Of a stretch of DNA of 64,000 bases, positions 39,051-49,951 are shown piece after piece; positions within the stretch are counted from its first letter, which is position 1, and every line of letters begins with the position of its first letter. The notes below the pieces were generated by a model. That model worked only from the letters and a program-made list of their open reading frames with translations, had not been told where the DNA came from and did not search any database. This stretch comes from Vibrio sp. 99-70-13A1 (lineage in GTDB: Bacteria; Pseudomonadota; Gammaproteobacteria; Enterobacterales; Vibrionaceae): positions 248,001 to 312,000 of the forward strand of contig NZ_VTXD01000001.1 in assembly GCF_013114625.1 (NCBI RefSeq). The letters are read 5' to 3'. Made by a program: the position numbers and the translations under genes.

Positions 39051-39935
39051 ATGAAACTCTACTCTACAAAAAAAGTTGTCGCCATCGGCGGTGGTCATGG
39101 TTTAGGTCGTATTCTAGCGGCACTCAAAGATTTTGGAAAAAACGCAACTGGCATCGTTGCGACAACGGATAATGGTGGTTCAACAGGTCGGATCCGAGAC
39201 TGCCAAGGCGGGATTGCTTGGGGTGATACTCGAAACTGTATTAACCAACTAATTACCGATCCTTCGATAAGTTCAATGATGTTTGAATACCGATTTAAAG
39301 GTCAAGGTGAACTGCACGGGCATAATTTGGGGAACCTTATGCTCACGGCATTAGATAACCTTTCTGTTCGACCACTTGATGCTATCGACCTTATTCGCGA
39401 TATGTTGAAGGTTGATGTAAATATCGTTCCAATGTCTGAACATCCTTCAGACTTGACCGCTCTTTCAGTCGACGGACGCTGGGTAACAGGAGAAACCAAC
39501 GTTGATGATATGGAAGAAGATCTACGCCGCCTTGATCTCTCCCCTGAAGTGCCGGCAACGACAGAAGCCGTTACTGCAATTGAAGAAGCGGATTGTATTG
39601 TATTAGGTCCTGGAAGTTTTTTAACCAGTATTATGCCTCCATTACTTTTACCTGAAATAGGAAAAGCAATCGCGGGCAATACCCAAGCAATAGTAATCTT
39701 CGTTGAAAACCTTTCTCCAGAATTTGGCCCTGCAGGGCGAATGACATTAAAAGAGAAAATTGAATGGTGCGAACGAGCTTGCCAGGCTAGAAAAGTAGAT
39801 GTCATTCTTGGTGAACAGCCCCACCCTGAAATAGCTGATCTATGGAACTGCGTAACGACAGACCTAGCCTCACCAAATAGAGACTGGCGACATGACCGAG
39901 TCAAATTGCAAAAAGCCATTGAATCACAGCTATAA
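39051..39935 (+). CDS. ybhK: YvcK/YbhK family protein (CofD-like fold)
   Basis: 294 residues. Glycine-rich VVAIGGGHGLGR near the N-terminus, ATTDNGGSTGRIR, GDTRNCI and ELHGHNLGNLMLTAL are the family hallmarks, and LGPGSFLTSIMPPLLLP the C-terminal one. In Bacillus YvcK binds UDP-sugars and is needed on gluconeogenic carbon; E. coli YbhK is little studied. The pairing with moaA is the same as in E. coli. Confidence 0.93.
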   Translation: MKLYSTKKVVAIGGGHGLGRILAALKDFGKNATGIVATTDNGGSTGRIRDCQGGIAWGDTRNCINQLITDPSISSMMFEYRFKGQGELHGHNLGNLMLTALDNLSVRPLDAIDLIRDMLKVDVNIVPMSEHPSDLTALSVDGRWVTGETNVDDMEEDLRRLDLSPEVPATTEAVTAIEEADCIVLGPGSFLTSIMPPLLLPEIGKAIAGNTQAIVIFVENLSPEFGPAGRMTLKEKIEWCERACQARKVDVILGEQPHPEIADLWNCVTTDLASPNRDWRHDRVKLQKAIESQL

Positions 39936-39955
39936 AACACCATCGAATCACAAAT

Positions 39956-39982
39956 AAAAAAGGAGCTAAATGCTCCTTTTTA
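39956..39982 (+). terminator. Terminator of ybhK
   Basis: A6, AGGAGC / GCTCCT stem, then T5; 20 bases after the stop. Confidence 0.85.
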
Positions 39983-40034
39983 TCACTTCAAACTACCACT
40001 AGTTAATTACGAACATTAATTGACTACGAAGCTC

Positions 40035-40370
40035 TCACTTACATAGGTTTTGGTATTCAACAAAGGTCTGTTTCAATAGGTTTTGCATCTCACTAGAATC
40101 TATATCTGTCAGTAATACCTTTTGTTTCACTCTTGAATCAAAACTCACTGCAAGTTCGCATAATTGATCCGCCCCAAAGCTTGCCGCGCTGCTTTTCAAA
40201 GCATGACTGATTTCAGCGAGATACTGATTTGTGTCTTCCAATTGACCAGAAGATAATTGTTCGTTGTAACCCGACAGTTCACCAAGGAAGATGTCCAATA
40301 ATACTGGTACATTTTCTTCCCCAATTTCCCCTGCTAGTTCATTAATTTTATTTTGATTTAGTAGACTCAT
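40035..40370 (-). CDS. luxU: Phosphorelay protein LuxU
   Basis: 111 residues, a monomeric Hpt four-helix bundle. The phospho-acceptor is His56 in ISHALKSSAASFGA. It carries phosphate from the quorum-sensing hybrid kinases (LuxN/LuxQ/CqsS type) to LuxO. Lies 15 bases after luxO in the same operon, the standard Vibrio arrangement. Confidence 0.96.
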   Translation of the reverse strand: MSLLNQNKINELAGEIGEENVPVLLDIFLGELSGYNEQLSSGQLEDTNQYLAEISHALKSSAASFGADQLCELAVSFDSRVKQKVLLTDIDSSEMQNLLKQTFVEYQNLCK

Positions 40371-40385
40371 ACTTTCATCTTATTT

Positions 40386-41783
40386 TTATTGTGTTTGTTC
40401 TTTCGCATTCCAAGCTTGCAGCTTTCGATAAATAGTTGAAGGGCTAACATCCAAAAAGCCAGCCGCTCTTGGTATATTGCCATCACACGCTTTAATAGCT
40501 TGTTCAATTGCTGTCTTTTCAGTTATCCATAATGGAAAAATATCTTTTACAGTAATGTCTTCATTCTGCTTTTCTTTCAAGCGGATACTGTTTTCAATAG
40601 GTTGATTAAGCGGAGGTGGAAGCATATTAATTGCAATCTCTTTACCGTTATTCAACACCACAACATTTCGAAGTACATTTTGTAGTTGGCGAACATTTCC
40701 AGGCCACTCATACTGATTAAAGCGGTCTAATACTTCAGGTGAGAAACGTACGAACGCTTTACCCTCTTCATTAGACATATAACCCAATAAAGAATAGGCA
40801 ATCTCAATAACATCCTCCCCTCTTTCTCTCAAGGGAGGTAGATGCAAAGGAATCACATAAAGTCGGTAATATAAATCTTCTCTAAAGCGCCCTTCTTGAA
40901 CTTCTTTCCACGGGTCTCTATTCGTTGCACATACAAATCGAACATCAACGCTCTTCATTTTTGAAGAACCTACCTTTTGAAAAGTACCCGTCTGTATAAA
41001 CCGTAAAAGCTTAGTTTGAAGCTCAAGATCCATTTCACAGAGTTCATCTAGAAATAGTGTGCCACCATCAGCTAATTCAGCAGCTCCTTGCCTATCGGTT
41101 GCAGCTCCTGTAAATGCACCTTTGACGTGACCAAACAGTTCACTTTCAATGAGATCTTTAGGGATTGCCGCACAGTTAATTGCAATAAAAGGCTTATCAC
41201 CTCGCTTACTGGCTGCATGAATCGCTTCTGCACATACCTCTTTACCCGTACCACTTTCTCCTGTGATAAAGATACTTGCTTTACTAGTGGCTGCTGAGTC
41301 TATGGTTCTATACACCTGCTGCATCGTTTGGCTACTGCCAATAAAACCCTGGTAGTTCTGACTTCCTGGGTGTTCTGCACTATTTTTTAATTTTGTCGCT
41401 TTACGAATAGCATTATTGACCGTGATACGTAGGCGATCTGCTTCACAAGGTTTTATTAAGAAATCTTGAGAGCCATGGCGCATCGCTTCAACCGCAGTAT
41501 CGATTGACCCGTGAGCAGTCATAAAGATAACCGGCACTTCCGGGTACTTTTGCTTCACAGCAAAAAGTACATCCATACCTGTCATATCTGGCAGGCGAAG
41601 GTCGAGTAAAATGAGATCAGGAATCCGATGAGTAAGGCTTTCGATAGCATCTCGACCTGTACCTACAATATTGATATCGATTTCAAGAGGAGTGAGGTAA
41701 GAGCGATATAACGCGGCAACAGAAGCCGTATCCTCGACCATTAACAAATATTTTGATTTGTTATCTAAAGCGTTTGATTGCAT
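40386..41783 (-). CDS. luxO: Quorum-sensing sigma-54 response regulator LuxO
   Basis: 465 residues: receiver domain (~12-125) with the phosphorylation site Asp61, AAA+ domain (~148-380) with Walker A GESGTGKE (175-182) and the sigma-54 contact loop GAFTGA (222-227), and a C-terminal Fis-type helix-turn-helix (~425-460). At low cell density LuxO~P activates the Qrr small RNAs. All key residues are intact. A LuxO-type box lies 47 bases upstream, suggesting autoregulation. Confidence 0.97.
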   Translation of the reverse strand: MQSNALDNKSKYLLMVEDTASVAALYRSYLTPLEIDINIVGTGRDAIESLTHRIPDLILLDLRLPDMTGMDVLFAVKQKYPEVPVIFMTAHGSIDTAVEAMRHGSQDFLIKPCEADRLRITVNNAIRKATKLKNSAEHPGSQNYQGFIGSSQTMQQVYRTIDSAATSKASIFITGESGTGKEVCAEAIHAASKRGDKPFIAINCAAIPKDLIESELFGHVKGAFTGAATDRQGAAELADGGTLFLDELCEMDLELQTKLLRFIQTGTFQKVGSSKMKSVDVRFVCATNRDPWKEVQEGRFREDLYYRLYVIPLHLPPLRERGEDVIEIAYSLLGYMSNEEGKAFVRFSPEVLDRFNQYEWPGNVRQLQNVLRNVVVLNNGKEIAINMLPPPLNQPIENSIRLKEKQNEDITVKDIFPLWITEKTAIEQAIKACDGNIPRAAGFLDVSPSTIYRKLQAWNAKEQTQ

Positions 41784-41829
41784 ATCCCAGCCATTTTTGA
41801 TTGCACTAATATAATAGTCGCATTCCGAT

Positions 41830-41842
41830 TTGCATTATGCAA
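41830..41842. promoter_or_regulatory. LuxO-type binding site
   Basis: TTGCA-TTA-TGCAA is an exact match to the LuxO box pattern TTGCA-W3-TGCAA known from qrr and luxO promoters. It is located between luxO and uvrB. Confidence 0.75.
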
Positions 41843-41889
41843 ATAAGTAATTCTATTTACTTAGACTCAATAGCTTTTCCACAATAAAT

Positions 41890-41917
41890 AAAGCCAGTAA
41901 CAGGTATTACTGGCTTT
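41890..41917 (-). terminator. Terminator of uvrB
   Basis: AAAGCCAGTA / TACTGGCTTT; on the minus strand it is followed by ATTTATTG. It is 68 bases past the uvrB stop and upstream of the luxO promoter. Confidence 0.65.
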
Positions 41918-41984
41918 GAAATAGACATGTATTTAGTTTCGAGTAATTAGGAATTTAGGCGGCTATCAATAACAGCCATCTGTA

Positions 41985-44015
41985 TTAGCTGTTTACGATA
42001 AATTGCTTTCTTAGCTGCTCAATTTCATCACGCTTTTGCGCTGCTAATTCAAATTCTAAGTCTTGAGCATGCTTATACATTGCCGCTTCCAACTTACCAA
42101 TTTCCTTATCCAATTGCTGAGGCGTAAATACTTGATAAGTTTGAGAAGGCTCTGCCACTTTTGATAGTGGCACTTGCTTAGATTCACGTTGCTCTCGTGA
42201 TTTGGTCATATCGCCCAATTCCATAATATCTTTGATATTACGCTTAAGCGCTTGTGGCTGAATACCTTGTTCTTCATTGTAAGCTTGTTGCTTTATTCGA
42301 CGTCGAGCTGTTTCATCTATCGCTTTTTTCATAGACTTAGTGACTTTATCACCATACAAAATCGCTTTACCTTGCAAGTTACGCGCTGCTCGACCAATCG
42401 TTTGAATAAGTGACCTTTCTGAACGTAAGAAGCCTTCTTTATCTGCATCTAGAATCGCGACTAATGACACTTCAGGCATGTCTAAGCCTTCACGAAGTAA
42501 GTTGATGCCGACTAACACATCAAACTCACCTAACCTTAAGTCTCGTATAATTTCAACTCGCTCAATAGTATCAATATCAGAGTGGAGGTATCTCACTTTA
42601 ACGCCATGTTCCGTCAGGTATTCCGTTAAGTCTTCCGACATTCGTTTAGTTAAAGTGGTAACTAATACCCTTTCATCTTTAGCTGCACGAATTCGAATTT
42701 CAGACAAAAGGTCATCAACTTGTGTTGCCACGGGGCGAACTTCAATCTCCGGATCAAGCAACCCAGTAGGTCGTACGACCTGATCTGCAATTTCTCCATC
42801 AGACTTCTCGATTTCATAATTACCAGGAGTAGCAGAAACGAAAATGGTTTGTGGGGCGATGGATTCAAACTCTTCAAACTTCATAGGACGGTTATCAAGT
42901 GCAGAAGGTAAACGAAAACCGAATTCCACTAACGTTTCTTTTCGAGATCGGTCACCTTTGTACATCGCGCCGATTTGAGGCACTGTTACATGTGATTCAT
43001 CAATAATGAGCAAGCCATCTGCAGGAAGGTAATCGAATAGTGTAGGAGGAGCCTCTCCCGCATTTCTCCCACTTAAGTAGCGAGAGTAGTTCTCAATGCC
43101 TGAACAAAAACCAAGCTCGTTCATCATTTCAATATCAAACTGTGTACGCTGTGTAATTCGCTGCTCTTCAAGCAATTTATTGTTGTCTTTTAAATACGTT
43201 TGTCTGTCTCGCAAGTCGTCTTTAATATGTTCGATTGCTTCAAGAATTTTTTCACGAGGCGTTACATAGTGAGTTTTAGGATAAATCGTGTAGCGAGGTA
43301 AATCTCTCTGCTTTACTGCACCCGTTAACGGGTCGAAAATACTGATACAATCAATCTCGTCATCAAACATTTCAATACGAACAGCATCTTGCTCAGATTC
43401 AGCAGGAAAAACATCAATCACTTCACCGCGGACTCGAAACTGACCACGCTCAAAAGCAACATCATTACGCTTGTATTGTAATTCAGCCAACCTTCTGATG
43501 ATGTCCCTTTGATCAAGTACATCACCACGGCACACATGCAGCATCATTTTTAGGTAAGATTCGGGATCACCCAAGCCATAAATGGCAGAAACTGAAGCAA
43601 CGATAATCGCATCTTTACGTTCGAGTAAGGCTTTAGTTGCCGACAGTCGCATTTGCTCAATATGAGCATTAACAGAGGAATCTTTTTCTATGAAAGTATC
43701 GGTAGTTGGGACGTAAGCTTCAGGCTGATAGTAATCATAATAAGAAACAAAATATTCCACCGCATTGTTGGGAAAGAATGATTTCATTTCCCCATACAAC
43801 TGAGCAGCCAATGTTTTATTAGGCGCAAGAAATATGGCTGGTCTTTGTGCTTGAGAAACAACATTCGCTAAGGTGAACGTTTTACCAGACCCTGTTACAC
43901 CGAGTAATGTCTGATGAGCAAGCCCTGAATCTAATCCATCTAATAACCTTGCAATGGCAGTAGGTTGATCGCCTGAAGGGCTATAATCTGATACTAGGTC
44001 AAATAGTTTACTCAT
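41985..44015 (-). CDS. uvrB: Excinuclease ABC subunit B
   Basis: 676 residues. Walker [11 protein letters not shown], the beta-hairpin region [15 protein letters not shown], helicase motifs ([13 protein letters not shown]) and a C-terminal UVR motif that binds UvrC. Acts with UvrA and UvrC in nucleotide excision repair. The ORF extends two codons to a GTG, but the ATG at 44015 has AAAGG at good spacing and starts MSKLFDL. A LexA box lies 16 bases upstream of it. Confidence 0.97.
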   Translation of the reverse strand: MSKLFDLVSDYSPSGDQPTAIARLLDGLDSGLAHQTLLGVTGSGKTFTLANVVSQAQRPAIFLAPNKTLAAQLYGEMKSFFPNNAVEYFVSYYDYYQPEAYVPTTDTFIEKDSSVNAHIEQMRLSATKALLERKDAIIVASVSAIYGLGDPESYLKMMLHVCRGDVLDQRDIIRRLAELQYKRNDVAFERGQFRVRGEVIDVFPAESEQDAVRIEMFDDEIDCISIFDPLTGAVKQRDLPRYTIYPKTHYVTPREKILEAIEHIKDDLRDRQTYLKDNNKLLEEQRITQRTQFDIEMMNELGFCSGIENYSRYLSGRNAGEAPPTLFDYLPADGLLIIDESHVTVPQIGAMYKGDRSRKETLVEFGFRLPSALDNRPMKFEEFESIAPQTIFVSATPGNYEIEKSDGEIADQVVRPTGLLDPEIEVRPVATQVDDLLSEIRIRAAKDERVLVTTLTKRMSEDLTEYLTEHGVKVRYLHSDIDTIERVEIIRDLRLGEFDVLVGINLLREGLDMPEVSLVAILDADKEGFLRSERSLIQTIGRAARNLQGKAILYGDKVTKSMKKAIDETARRRIKQQAYNEEQGIQPQALKRNIKDIMELGDMTKSREQRESKQVPLSKVAEPSQTYQVFTPQQLDKEIGKLEAAMYKHAQDLEFELAAQKRDEIEQLRKQFIVNS

Positions 44016-44030
44016 GTGCACCTTTCCATA

Positions 44031-44046
44031 CTGTGTTTATATTCAG
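44031..44046 (-). promoter_or_regulatory. LexA (SOS) box of uvrB
   Basis: CTGTGTTTATATTCAG matches the gamma-proteobacterial SOS box CTG-N10-CAG with an AT-rich middle. It lies just upstream of uvrB, a known SOS gene. Confidence 0.75.
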
Positions 44047-44373
44047 GTTATTGTCGCTCTAGCAGATAGTTTGTTGCAACCTTTATCTAACAATAATCAC
44101 TTTAACTCGTGGCATTAAACATAGATTTATATCTAAAACATTGATATTATTCGTGACCGCATAAAACTAACATTGAAAACACACTTACCTTTTCATCCAC
44201 TAGTTTTCCCCAAAATATCCAAATTTTCGTCTAAAACACCGACTTCGTTACTAATCGAAATAAGTTATACCCATTCGTAAAAATCAATAACTTCTTTAAA
44301 ATAAACAACTTAAACCTACACTCTCTAAAACCATTGGTTTCCTCTTAATGTTGTTAAAGTTTAACTCACACAG

Positions 44374-44396
44374 TTATCCACAAATTTAGTGGATAA
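44374..44396. promoter_or_regulatory. Two inverted DnaA boxes
   Basis: TTATCCACA (44374-44382), the perfect consensus, faces TTATCCACT on the other strand (44388-44396), five bases apart, centred about 370 bases upstream of uvrB. Confidence 0.6.
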
Positions 44397-44471
44397 GTAT
44401 AGCTAAGCCAAATCCAACAAGGGCTGCAAAAAAGTAAAGAAATTTCACTGCGATTTTTTCTGTTTTTTTTA

Positions 44472-44500
44472 TTGACATAATTTCTGTGAATCTTTAAAAT
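44472..44500 (+). promoter_or_regulatory. Promoter of tRNA-Asn
   Basis: TTGACA and TAAAAT with exactly 17 bases between form a near-consensus sigma-70 promoter. The tRNA starts 21 bases after the -10. Confidence 0.8.
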
Positions 44501-44520
44501 TCTGCTCGCTTTAAAGCAAT

Positions 44521-44596
44521 TCCCCTTTAGTTCAGTTGGTAGAACGGCGGACTGTTAATCCGTATGTCGCAAGTTCAAGTCTTGCAAGGGGAGCCA
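44521..44596 (+). tRNA. tRNA-Asn (anticodon GUU)
   Basis: 76 bases, full cloverleaf: acceptor arms TCCCCTT / AAGGGGA, D-loop AGTTCAGTTGGTAGA, anticodon loop CTGTTAATC, T-loop TTCAAGT, encoded G and CCA end. It closely follows E. coli tRNA-Asn. Confidence 0.97.
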
Positions 44597-44603
44597 AATT
44601 TAG

Positions 44604-44633
44604 AAAAAGCCCAATCTTAGGATTGGGCTTTTT
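44604..44633 (+). terminator. Terminator of tRNA-Asn
   Basis: AAAAAGCCCAATC / GATTGGGCTTTTT, a perfect long stem with a four-base loop, eight bases after the tRNA. Confidence 0.92.
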
Positions 44634-44873
44634 CGTTTTTAATTTTTAGCGACAAGCAAATAGAACCCAACTAAGTATCATTTGCACTGAAGAATCGATT
44701 TAAAGAAAACAACTCGCATAACAACTTCCATCACTTTGCCTTTAATCCTTAAATACTCACTTAATTGTTGGTCTTTTTTTCATCTTGCGTATAAAACCTT
44801 ATCGATCCTTGGTTGTTATTAGTGTGACAAAGCAGGATAATATTAAGATCGGAATCTCAAAAATAAATCCATT

Positions 44874-45452
44874 ATGACCGAATATCTTTTGTTGTTGGTT
44901 GGCACAGTGCTGGTCAATAACTTTGTACTAGTTAAATTCTTAGGCCTATGTCCATTTATGGGGGTTTCCAAAAAACTGGAAACTGCTATTGGTATGGGGC
45001 TAGCGACAACTTTTGTACTTACACTGGCATCAGTTTCTGCATACCTTGTTGAAACCTATATCCTTGCACCATTAGGCATTGAATACCTGCGCACAATGAG
45101 TTTTATTTTAGTGATTGCAGTTGTCGTGCAATTCACTGAAATGGTTGTGCACAAAACCAGCCCTACTCTTTACCGTTTACTTGGTATTTTCCTGCCCCTG
45201 ATCACTACAAACTGTGCCGTTCTAGGTGTGGCTCTTCTCAATATCAATGAGAACCATAATTTTATTCAGTCGATTATTTATGGTTTCGGCGCTGCGGCAG
45301 GCTTTTCATTAGTTTTAATTCTCTTCGCTTCAATGCGAGAGCGTATAGCTGCTGCTGATGTCCCTATGCCATTCAAAGGCGCCTCCATTGCTATGATCAC
45401 TGCAGGTCTTATGTCTCTAGCATTTATGGGCTTCACAGGGTTGGTGAAATAA
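44874..45452 (+). CDS. rsxA: Electron transport complex subunit RsxA/RnfA
   Basis: 192 residues, six transmembrane helices, with the family start [30 protein letters not shown]. It is one of two homologous membrane subunits (with RsxE) of the Rnf/Rsx complex, which couples ferredoxin-NAD+ electron transfer to ion (often Na+) movement and in E. coli keeps SoxR reduced. First gene of rsxABCDGE. Confidence 0.97.
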   Translation: MTEYLLLLVGTVLVNNFVLVKFLGLCPFMGVSKKLETAIGMGLATTFVLTLASVSAYLVETYILAPLGIEYLRTMSFILVIAVVVQFTEMVVHKTSPTLYRLLGIFLPLITTNCAVLGVALLNINENHNFIQSIIYGFGAAAGFSLVLILFASMRERIAAADVPMPFKGASIAMITAGLMSLAFMGFTGLVK

Positions 45453-45454
45453 GA

Positions 45455-46048
45455 ATGAGTACCATCCTAATTGCAATTATTGCTCTTGTAGTTTTAGCTA
45501 CTGTATTTGGCGCGATATTAGGTTTCGCTTCTATTCGTTTCAAAGTCGAAGCTGATCCCGTTGTGGATCAAATTGACTCTATCCTGCCACAAACACAATG
45601 TGGGCAATGTGGTTATCCAGGTTGTCGCCCTTATGCCGAAGCCATCGCCAATGGCGATAACATCAACAAGTGTCCACCAGGCGGTCAAGCTACGATAGAA
45701 AAATTGGCTGACCTTATGGGGGTTGAAGTCGAAGATTCAGCCCACGACCTCGACAACAAAGTAAAAACGGTTGCCTACATTCACGAAGACATGTGCATTG
45801 GTTGCACAAAATGCATCCAAGCATGCCCAGTAGACGCCATTGTTGGCGGGACGAAAGCACTGCATACCGTCATTAAAGATGAATGTACAGGGTGCGACTT
45901 ATGTGTTGCTCCATGCCCAACCGATTGTATTGAAATGATTCCAGTCGCAACCACGACTGAAAACTGGAAATGGCAGATGAACTCCATCCCTGTTATAGAC
46001 ATCACTCACCAATTCACTGATGCCTCATCATCAGATAAAAAAGCATAA
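45455..46048 (+). CDS. rsxB: Electron transport complex subunit RsxB/RnfB
   Basis: 197 residues. One N-terminal helix, a Cys-rich CGQCGYPGC site for a [4Fe-4S] cluster, then two ferredoxin motifs [12 protein letters not shown] and [12 protein letters not shown]. Passes electrons within the Rsx complex. Two bases after rsxA. Confidence 0.97.
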   Translation: MSTILIAIIALVVLATVFGAILGFASIRFKVEADPVVDQIDSILPQTQCGQCGYPGCRPYAEAIANGDNINKCPPGGQATIEKLADLMGVEVEDSAHDLDNKVKTVAYIHEDMCIGCTKCIQACPVDAIVGGTKALHTVIKDECTGCDLCVAPCPTDCIEMIPVATTTENWKWQMNSIPVIDITHQFTDASSSDKKA

Positions 46049-46058
46049 AAGGATTGGT

Positions 46059-48893
46059 ATGATTTCTCTTATTGAACAAATTCGTACTGGCTCTCTTTGG
46101 AGCTTCCCTGGTGGGGTTCACCCTGCAGAAAATAAAACTCAGTCTAATAGCTCGGAGTTAGTACACGCACGCATCCCATCTGAAATCGTGCTACCAGTTA
46201 AACAACATATTGGTAAAGCTGGAAATTTATTAGTTGCAGCGGGTGACACGGTCAAAAAAGGTCAGCCGCTTACAAGCCTTGATAGTGGGTTTACTTTACC
46301 TGTACACGCGCCGACATCCGGTCATATTATTGCTATAGAGCAAAGGGTCACCGCTCACCCTTCAGGGCTAACTGAACTCAGTGTCATCATTAAACCTGAT
46401 GGATTAGATACTTGGTGCGATAAGAAGCCAGTGGATGACTTCACCTCTAAAACATCTGACCAACTGCTCGACACCATTCGTGAAGCTGGAATTTCAGGTA
46501 TGGGAGGGGCTGGTTTCCCTACAGCCAAGAAAATTCAATCTGGTCTAGGTCGCACCGACATACTGATTGTGAATGCTGCAGAATGTGAACCTTACATCAC
46601 TTCTGATGACAAGCTTCTACAAGAGCATGCTGATGAGATATTGCAAGGCATCGAAATTGTTGAGCACATTCTTAAGCCAAAGTTAACTGTTATTGGTATT
46701 GAAGATAACAAACCAAAAGCTATCAAAGCTTTAGAAAAAGCAGCAATCAATAAAGATATTGTTATCCGAGTCATCCCGACAAAGTACCCCTCGGGCGGCG
46801 AAAAACAGCTGATAAAAATACTCACTAATAAAGAAGTTCCTGCTGGCGGCATCCCTGCCGACATTGGCGTATTAGTCCAAAATGTCAGTTCATTATTTTC
46901 GATAAAGAAAGCGGTTATCGATGGAGAGCCCGTCATCAATCGCGTCGTCACATTAACTGGTAAAACATTCAAGCAACCTCGTAACGTTTGGGCTCTTCTG
47001 GGCACTCCGGTACATGAGTTGCTCGAAGAATTCGATTATAAGGCAGATAAAAAGCTCCCTAGGCTGATTCTAGGCGGCCCTATGATGGGTTTCACTCTGC
47101 CAAGTTCAAGTGTACCTATCACCAAAACCTCTAACTGTATTCTTGCACCGACTCGCAAAGAAATTTCTCCAAATCAATATGAGATGGAATGTATTCGATG
47201 TGGTCAATGCGCTGAAGCTTGTCCTGCTTCTTTACTGCCTCAACAATTACAGTGGCATGCAAAAGCGAATGAGTATGATAAGTGTGAAGAACTTAACCTT
47301 AAAGATTGTATTGAGTGTGGTGCTTGTGCTTATGTTTGCCCAAGTGAAATACCACTCGTTCAGTATTACAGACAAGCGAAAGCTGAGATAAAAAATCGTA
47401 AAGATGAAGCGGTATCAGCTGAACGCGCCAAAGTTCGTTTTGAAGAAAAAAATGCTCGTATGGAGCGTGATAAAGCTGAACGAGAGAATCGATTTAAGAA
47501 AGCGGCTGATAATCGCCGTAAAGATTTAAAAACCTCTGATGGCGACGATGCAATTGCTGCAGCGATCGCTCGAGTTAAAGCGCAAGAGTCTAACGCTGAC
47601 TCGGATAAACCAGCGGTGAAGCCCGCTGTTGCTGCCGCTATCGCGAGAGCTAAAGCGAAACAAGCAGAAGCTCAGAGTAACAATAGCGACCAACCTGATA
47701 ATTCAGAGATGGCAAAATTACGTGAAGAGCGGAAAAAACAAGCTCGAGAGCGTAAAGCAAAATTAAACTCAGAATCTAGCGAGCAAAATAGCTCTGCGAA
47801 AAATAACACTGCGCCAGATCATAACACCTCAGATAAAAAATCTGCAGTCGCAGAAGCTATTGCTCGTGCTAAAGCGAAAAAAGCGCAACAGGCTGAAGCA
47901 AGTAATAATGATTCGGCTATGGATTCAAAGTCACCTGATGAAACGACTGATACGAAAAAATCAGCGGTTGCTGCTGCCATTGCTCGTGCTAAGGCTAAAA
48001 AGGCGCAGCAAGCTGAAGCGAATAATGAAAGCTCAGAGACAAGTTCAGTAATTTCAGAAGCACCTAAACAGGAAAATGAAACCAAAGTTGACCCGAAAAA
48101 AGCAGCGGTTGCTGCTGCCATCGCTCGCGCCAAGGCTAAAAAGGCGCAGCAAGCTGAAGTAAATAATGAAGAGTCAATGACAAGCTCAGTAGTTTCGGAT
48201 GCACCTGAACAAGAAACTGAAACCAAAATTGATCCGAAAAAAGCAGCGGTTGCTGCTGCAATTGCTCGCGCTAAAGCTAAAAAGGCGCAGCAAGCTGAAG
48301 CGAATAATGAAGAGTCAACGACAAGCACAGTAATTACGGATGCACCTGAACAAGAAACTGAAACCAAAGTTGATCCGAAAAAAGCGGCGGTTGCTGCCGC
48401 AATTGCTCGCGCTAAAGCTAAAAAGGCGCAGCAAGCTGAAGCGAATAATGAAGAATCAACGACAAGCACAGTAGTTTCAGATGCGCCTGAGCAGGAAACT
48501 GAAACCAAAGTTGATCCGAAAAAAGCGGCGGTTGCCGCAGCCATTGCTCGCGCCAAAGCTAAAAAGGCGCAGCAAGCTGAAGCGAATAATGAAGAATCAA
48601 CGACAAGCACAGTAGTTTCAGATGCGCCTGAGCAGGAAACTGAAATTAAGGTTGATCCTAAAAAAGCAGCAGTTGCTGCCGCGATTGCTCGCGCTAAAGC
48701 TAAAAAAGCGCAGCAAGCTGAAGCAAATAATGAAGAATCAACGACAAGCTCAGTAGTTTCGGATGTGCCTGAACAAGAAACTGAAACTGAGGTTGATCCG
48801 AAAAAAGCAGCGGTTTCTGCCGCGATTGCTCGTGCTAAAGCCAAAAAAGCACAAATAGCAAAAGACAAAAAGAATAACGAGGAAACAGAGTAA
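46059..48893 (+). CDS. rsxC: Electron transport complex subunit RsxC/RnfC with repeat tail
   Basis: 944 residues. The N-terminal ~440 residues are the normal RnfC core: NAD/FMN-binding region ([13 protein letters not shown]) and two ferredoxin motifs [12 protein letters not shown] and [12 protein letters not shown]. The rest is an Ala/Lys-rich extension built from repeats (47955-48842). ATG 46059 has GGATT upstream and gives MISLIEQI; the ORF also opens 13 codons earlier inside rsxB. It overlaps rsxD by one base (TAATG). Confidence 0.96.
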   Translation: MISLIEQIRTGSLWSFPGGVHPAENKTQSNSSELVHARIPSEIVLPVKQHIGKAGNLLVAAGDTVKKGQPLTSLDSGFTLPVHAPTSGHIIAIEQRVTAHPSGLTELSVIIKPDGLDTWCDKKPVDDFTSKTSDQLLDTIREAGISGMGGAGFPTAKKIQSGLGRTDILIVNAAECEPYITSDDKLLQEHADEILQGIEIVEHILKPKLTVIGIEDNKPKAIKALEKAAINKDIVIRVIPTKYPSGGEKQLIKILTNKEVPAGGIPADIGVLVQNVSSLFSIKKAVIDGEPVINRVVTLTGKTFKQPRNVWALLGTPVHELLEEFDYKADKKLPRLILGGPMMGFTLPSSSVPITKTSNCILAPTRKEISPNQYEMECIRCGQCAEACPASLLPQQLQWHAKANEYDKCEELNLKDCIECGACAYVCPSEIPLVQYYRQAKAEIKNRKDEAVSAERAKVRFEEKNARMERDKAERENRFKKAADNRRKDLKTSDGDDAIAAAIARVKAQESNADSDKPAVKPAVAAAIARAKAKQAEAQSNNSDQPDNSEMAKLREERKKQARERKAKLNSESSEQNSSAKNNTAPDHNTSDKKSAVAEAIARAKAKKAQQAEASNNDSAMDSKSPDETTDTKKSAVAAAIARAKAKKAQQAEANNESSETSSVISEAPKQENETKVDPKKAAVAAAIARAKAKKAQQAEVNNEESMTSSVVSDAPEQETETKIDPKKAAVAAAIARAKAKKAQQAEANNEESTTSTVITDAPEQETETKVDPKKAAVAAAIARAKAKKAQQAEANNEESTTSTVVSDAPEQETETKVDPKKAAVAAAIARAKAKKAQQAEANNEESTTSTVVSDAPEQETEIKVDPKKAAVAAAIARAKAKKAQQAEANNEESTTSSVVSDVPEQETETEVDPKKAAVSAAIARAKAKKAQIAKDKKNNEETE
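47955..48842 (+). repeat. Tandem 141-base (47-residue) repeats in rsxC
   Basis: Six full units start at 47955, 48096, 48237, 48378, 48519 and 48660, with a partial unit from 48801. Each reads [19 protein letters not shown] followed by an acidic stretch. Units 4 and 5 share almost identical DNA; older units diverge. Looser copies of the AAIARAKAK core occur from about 47550. Confidence 0.95.
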
Positions 48894-49939
48894 TGGCTTT
48901 TTTTATTGCTAGCTCACCACACGCTCATAGCCGCCGAAGCACTCCTGACTTAATGAAGTGGGTAGCCTTATGTGCAATGCCGGGTCTGCTCGCTCAAACC
49001 TATTTCTTCGGTTGGGGCACTCTCATACAACTTTGTTTTGCTTTAACACTCGCGGTTACCTTTGAAGCAGTCATCATGCTGCTAAGAAAGCGCCCTCCAA
49101 TTATGGCTTTAAGAGATTACAGTGCCATAGTCACTGGGTGGTTAATTAGCATAGCAATTCCCCCCCATTCCCCTTGGTGGCTACTTGTTATTGGCGTATT
49201 TTTCGCCATAGTGATTGCTAAACATTTGTATGGTGGCATCGGACAAAACCCATTTAACCCGGCAATGGTCGCTTATGTTGTCCTTTTAATATCTTTCCCA
49301 GTTCAAATGACGAGTTGGAATGCACCTATATCTTTAACAGCTGAATCTACTAGCTTTATTGATTCTGCACTTATGATATTCACTGGGTTTAATAACGAAG
49401 GGCTTTCTTTACAACAAGCACGTTTAGGCATTGATGGCACCACAATGGCAACTCCACTGGATGCTTTCAAAACATCATTACTTGCAGGAAACACCCCTTC
49501 GGAAGCATTAAACCAACCTCAATTTAGTTGGCTAGCTGGGTTAGGTTGGGAGTGGGTTAATATCGCCTACCTTCTTGGAGGTCTCGTTCTCATTAAGCAG
49601 CGAGTAATTCAATGGCACATTCCAGTAGCGTTTTTATCCAGCCTTGTTTTGTTTAGCTTAGTTTTTTCCATTTTTACACCTGGTGAAACAGCATCACCAA
49701 TAATTCACCTCCTTTCCGGCGCTACAATGCTCGGCGCATTCTTTATTGCGACAGATCCTGTTTCGGCTTCAACAACAGTGAAAGGACGTTTAATCTTTGG
49801 TGCTCTGATCGGCGGTTTAGTCTTTATCATTCGTAGTTGGGGTGGCTTCCCTGATGGTGTCGCCTTTGCTGTTTTACTGGCTAACATGTGTGTACCTCTT
49901 ATTGACTACTACACAAAACCAAGAACTTACGGACACTAA
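48893..49939 (+). CDS. rsxD: Electron transport complex subunit RsxD/RnfD
   Basis: 348 residues, about ten transmembrane helices. The segment [12 protein letters not shown] carries the Thr to which FMN is covalently attached in this family; [11 protein letters not shown] is another hallmark. Start codon overlaps the rsxC stop. Confidence 0.96.
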   Translation: MAFFIASSPHAHSRRSTPDLMKWVALCAMPGLLAQTYFFGWGTLIQLCFALTLAVTFEAVIMLLRKRPPIMALRDYSAIVTGWLISIAIPPHSPWWLLVIGVFFAIVIAKHLYGGIGQNPFNPAMVAYVVLLISFPVQMTSWNAPISLTAESTSFIDSALMIFTGFNNEGLSLQQARLGIDGTTMATPLDAFKTSLLAGNTPSEALNQPQFSWLAGLGWEWVNIAYLLGGLVLIKQRVIQWHIPVAFLSSLVLFSLVFSIFTPGETASPIIHLLSGATMLGAFFIATDPVSASTTVKGRLIFGALIGGLVFIIRSWGGFPDGVAFAVLLANMCVPLIDYYTKPRTYGH

Positions 49940-49951
49940 GGGAGCATCACA

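Larger units (their letters stand above)
44016..44520. other. Spacer between uvrB and tRNA-Asn
   Basis: About 500 AT-rich bases containing the uvrB promoter with its LexA box, a pair of DnaA boxes and the tRNA promoter, each listed separately. The remainder (about 44050-44370) shows no ORF or strong structure. Confidence 0.6.

Noticed and set aside
39302..39943. A 213-codon open frame on the minus strand inside ybhK
   Set aside because: It lies fully opposite a well-recognised conserved gene, and its composition is typical of an antisense frame.
41769..41795. Sigma-54 promoter (TGGC...GC) in front of luxO
   Set aside because: On the minus strand the spacing between GG and GC is nine rather than ten bases and the element would overlap the luxO start codon.
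44374..44396. DnaA boxes as a replication origin
   Set aside because: Only two boxes, with no AT-rich 13-mers and no dnaA, gidA or mnmG nearby; a regulatory site is more likely.
47819..48868. A 349-codon open frame on the minus strand opposite the RsxC repeats
   Set aside because: It mirrors the rsxC repeat and stays open only because the repeated codons lack stops in that frame; it has no ribosome binding site and a biased Ala/Ser composition.
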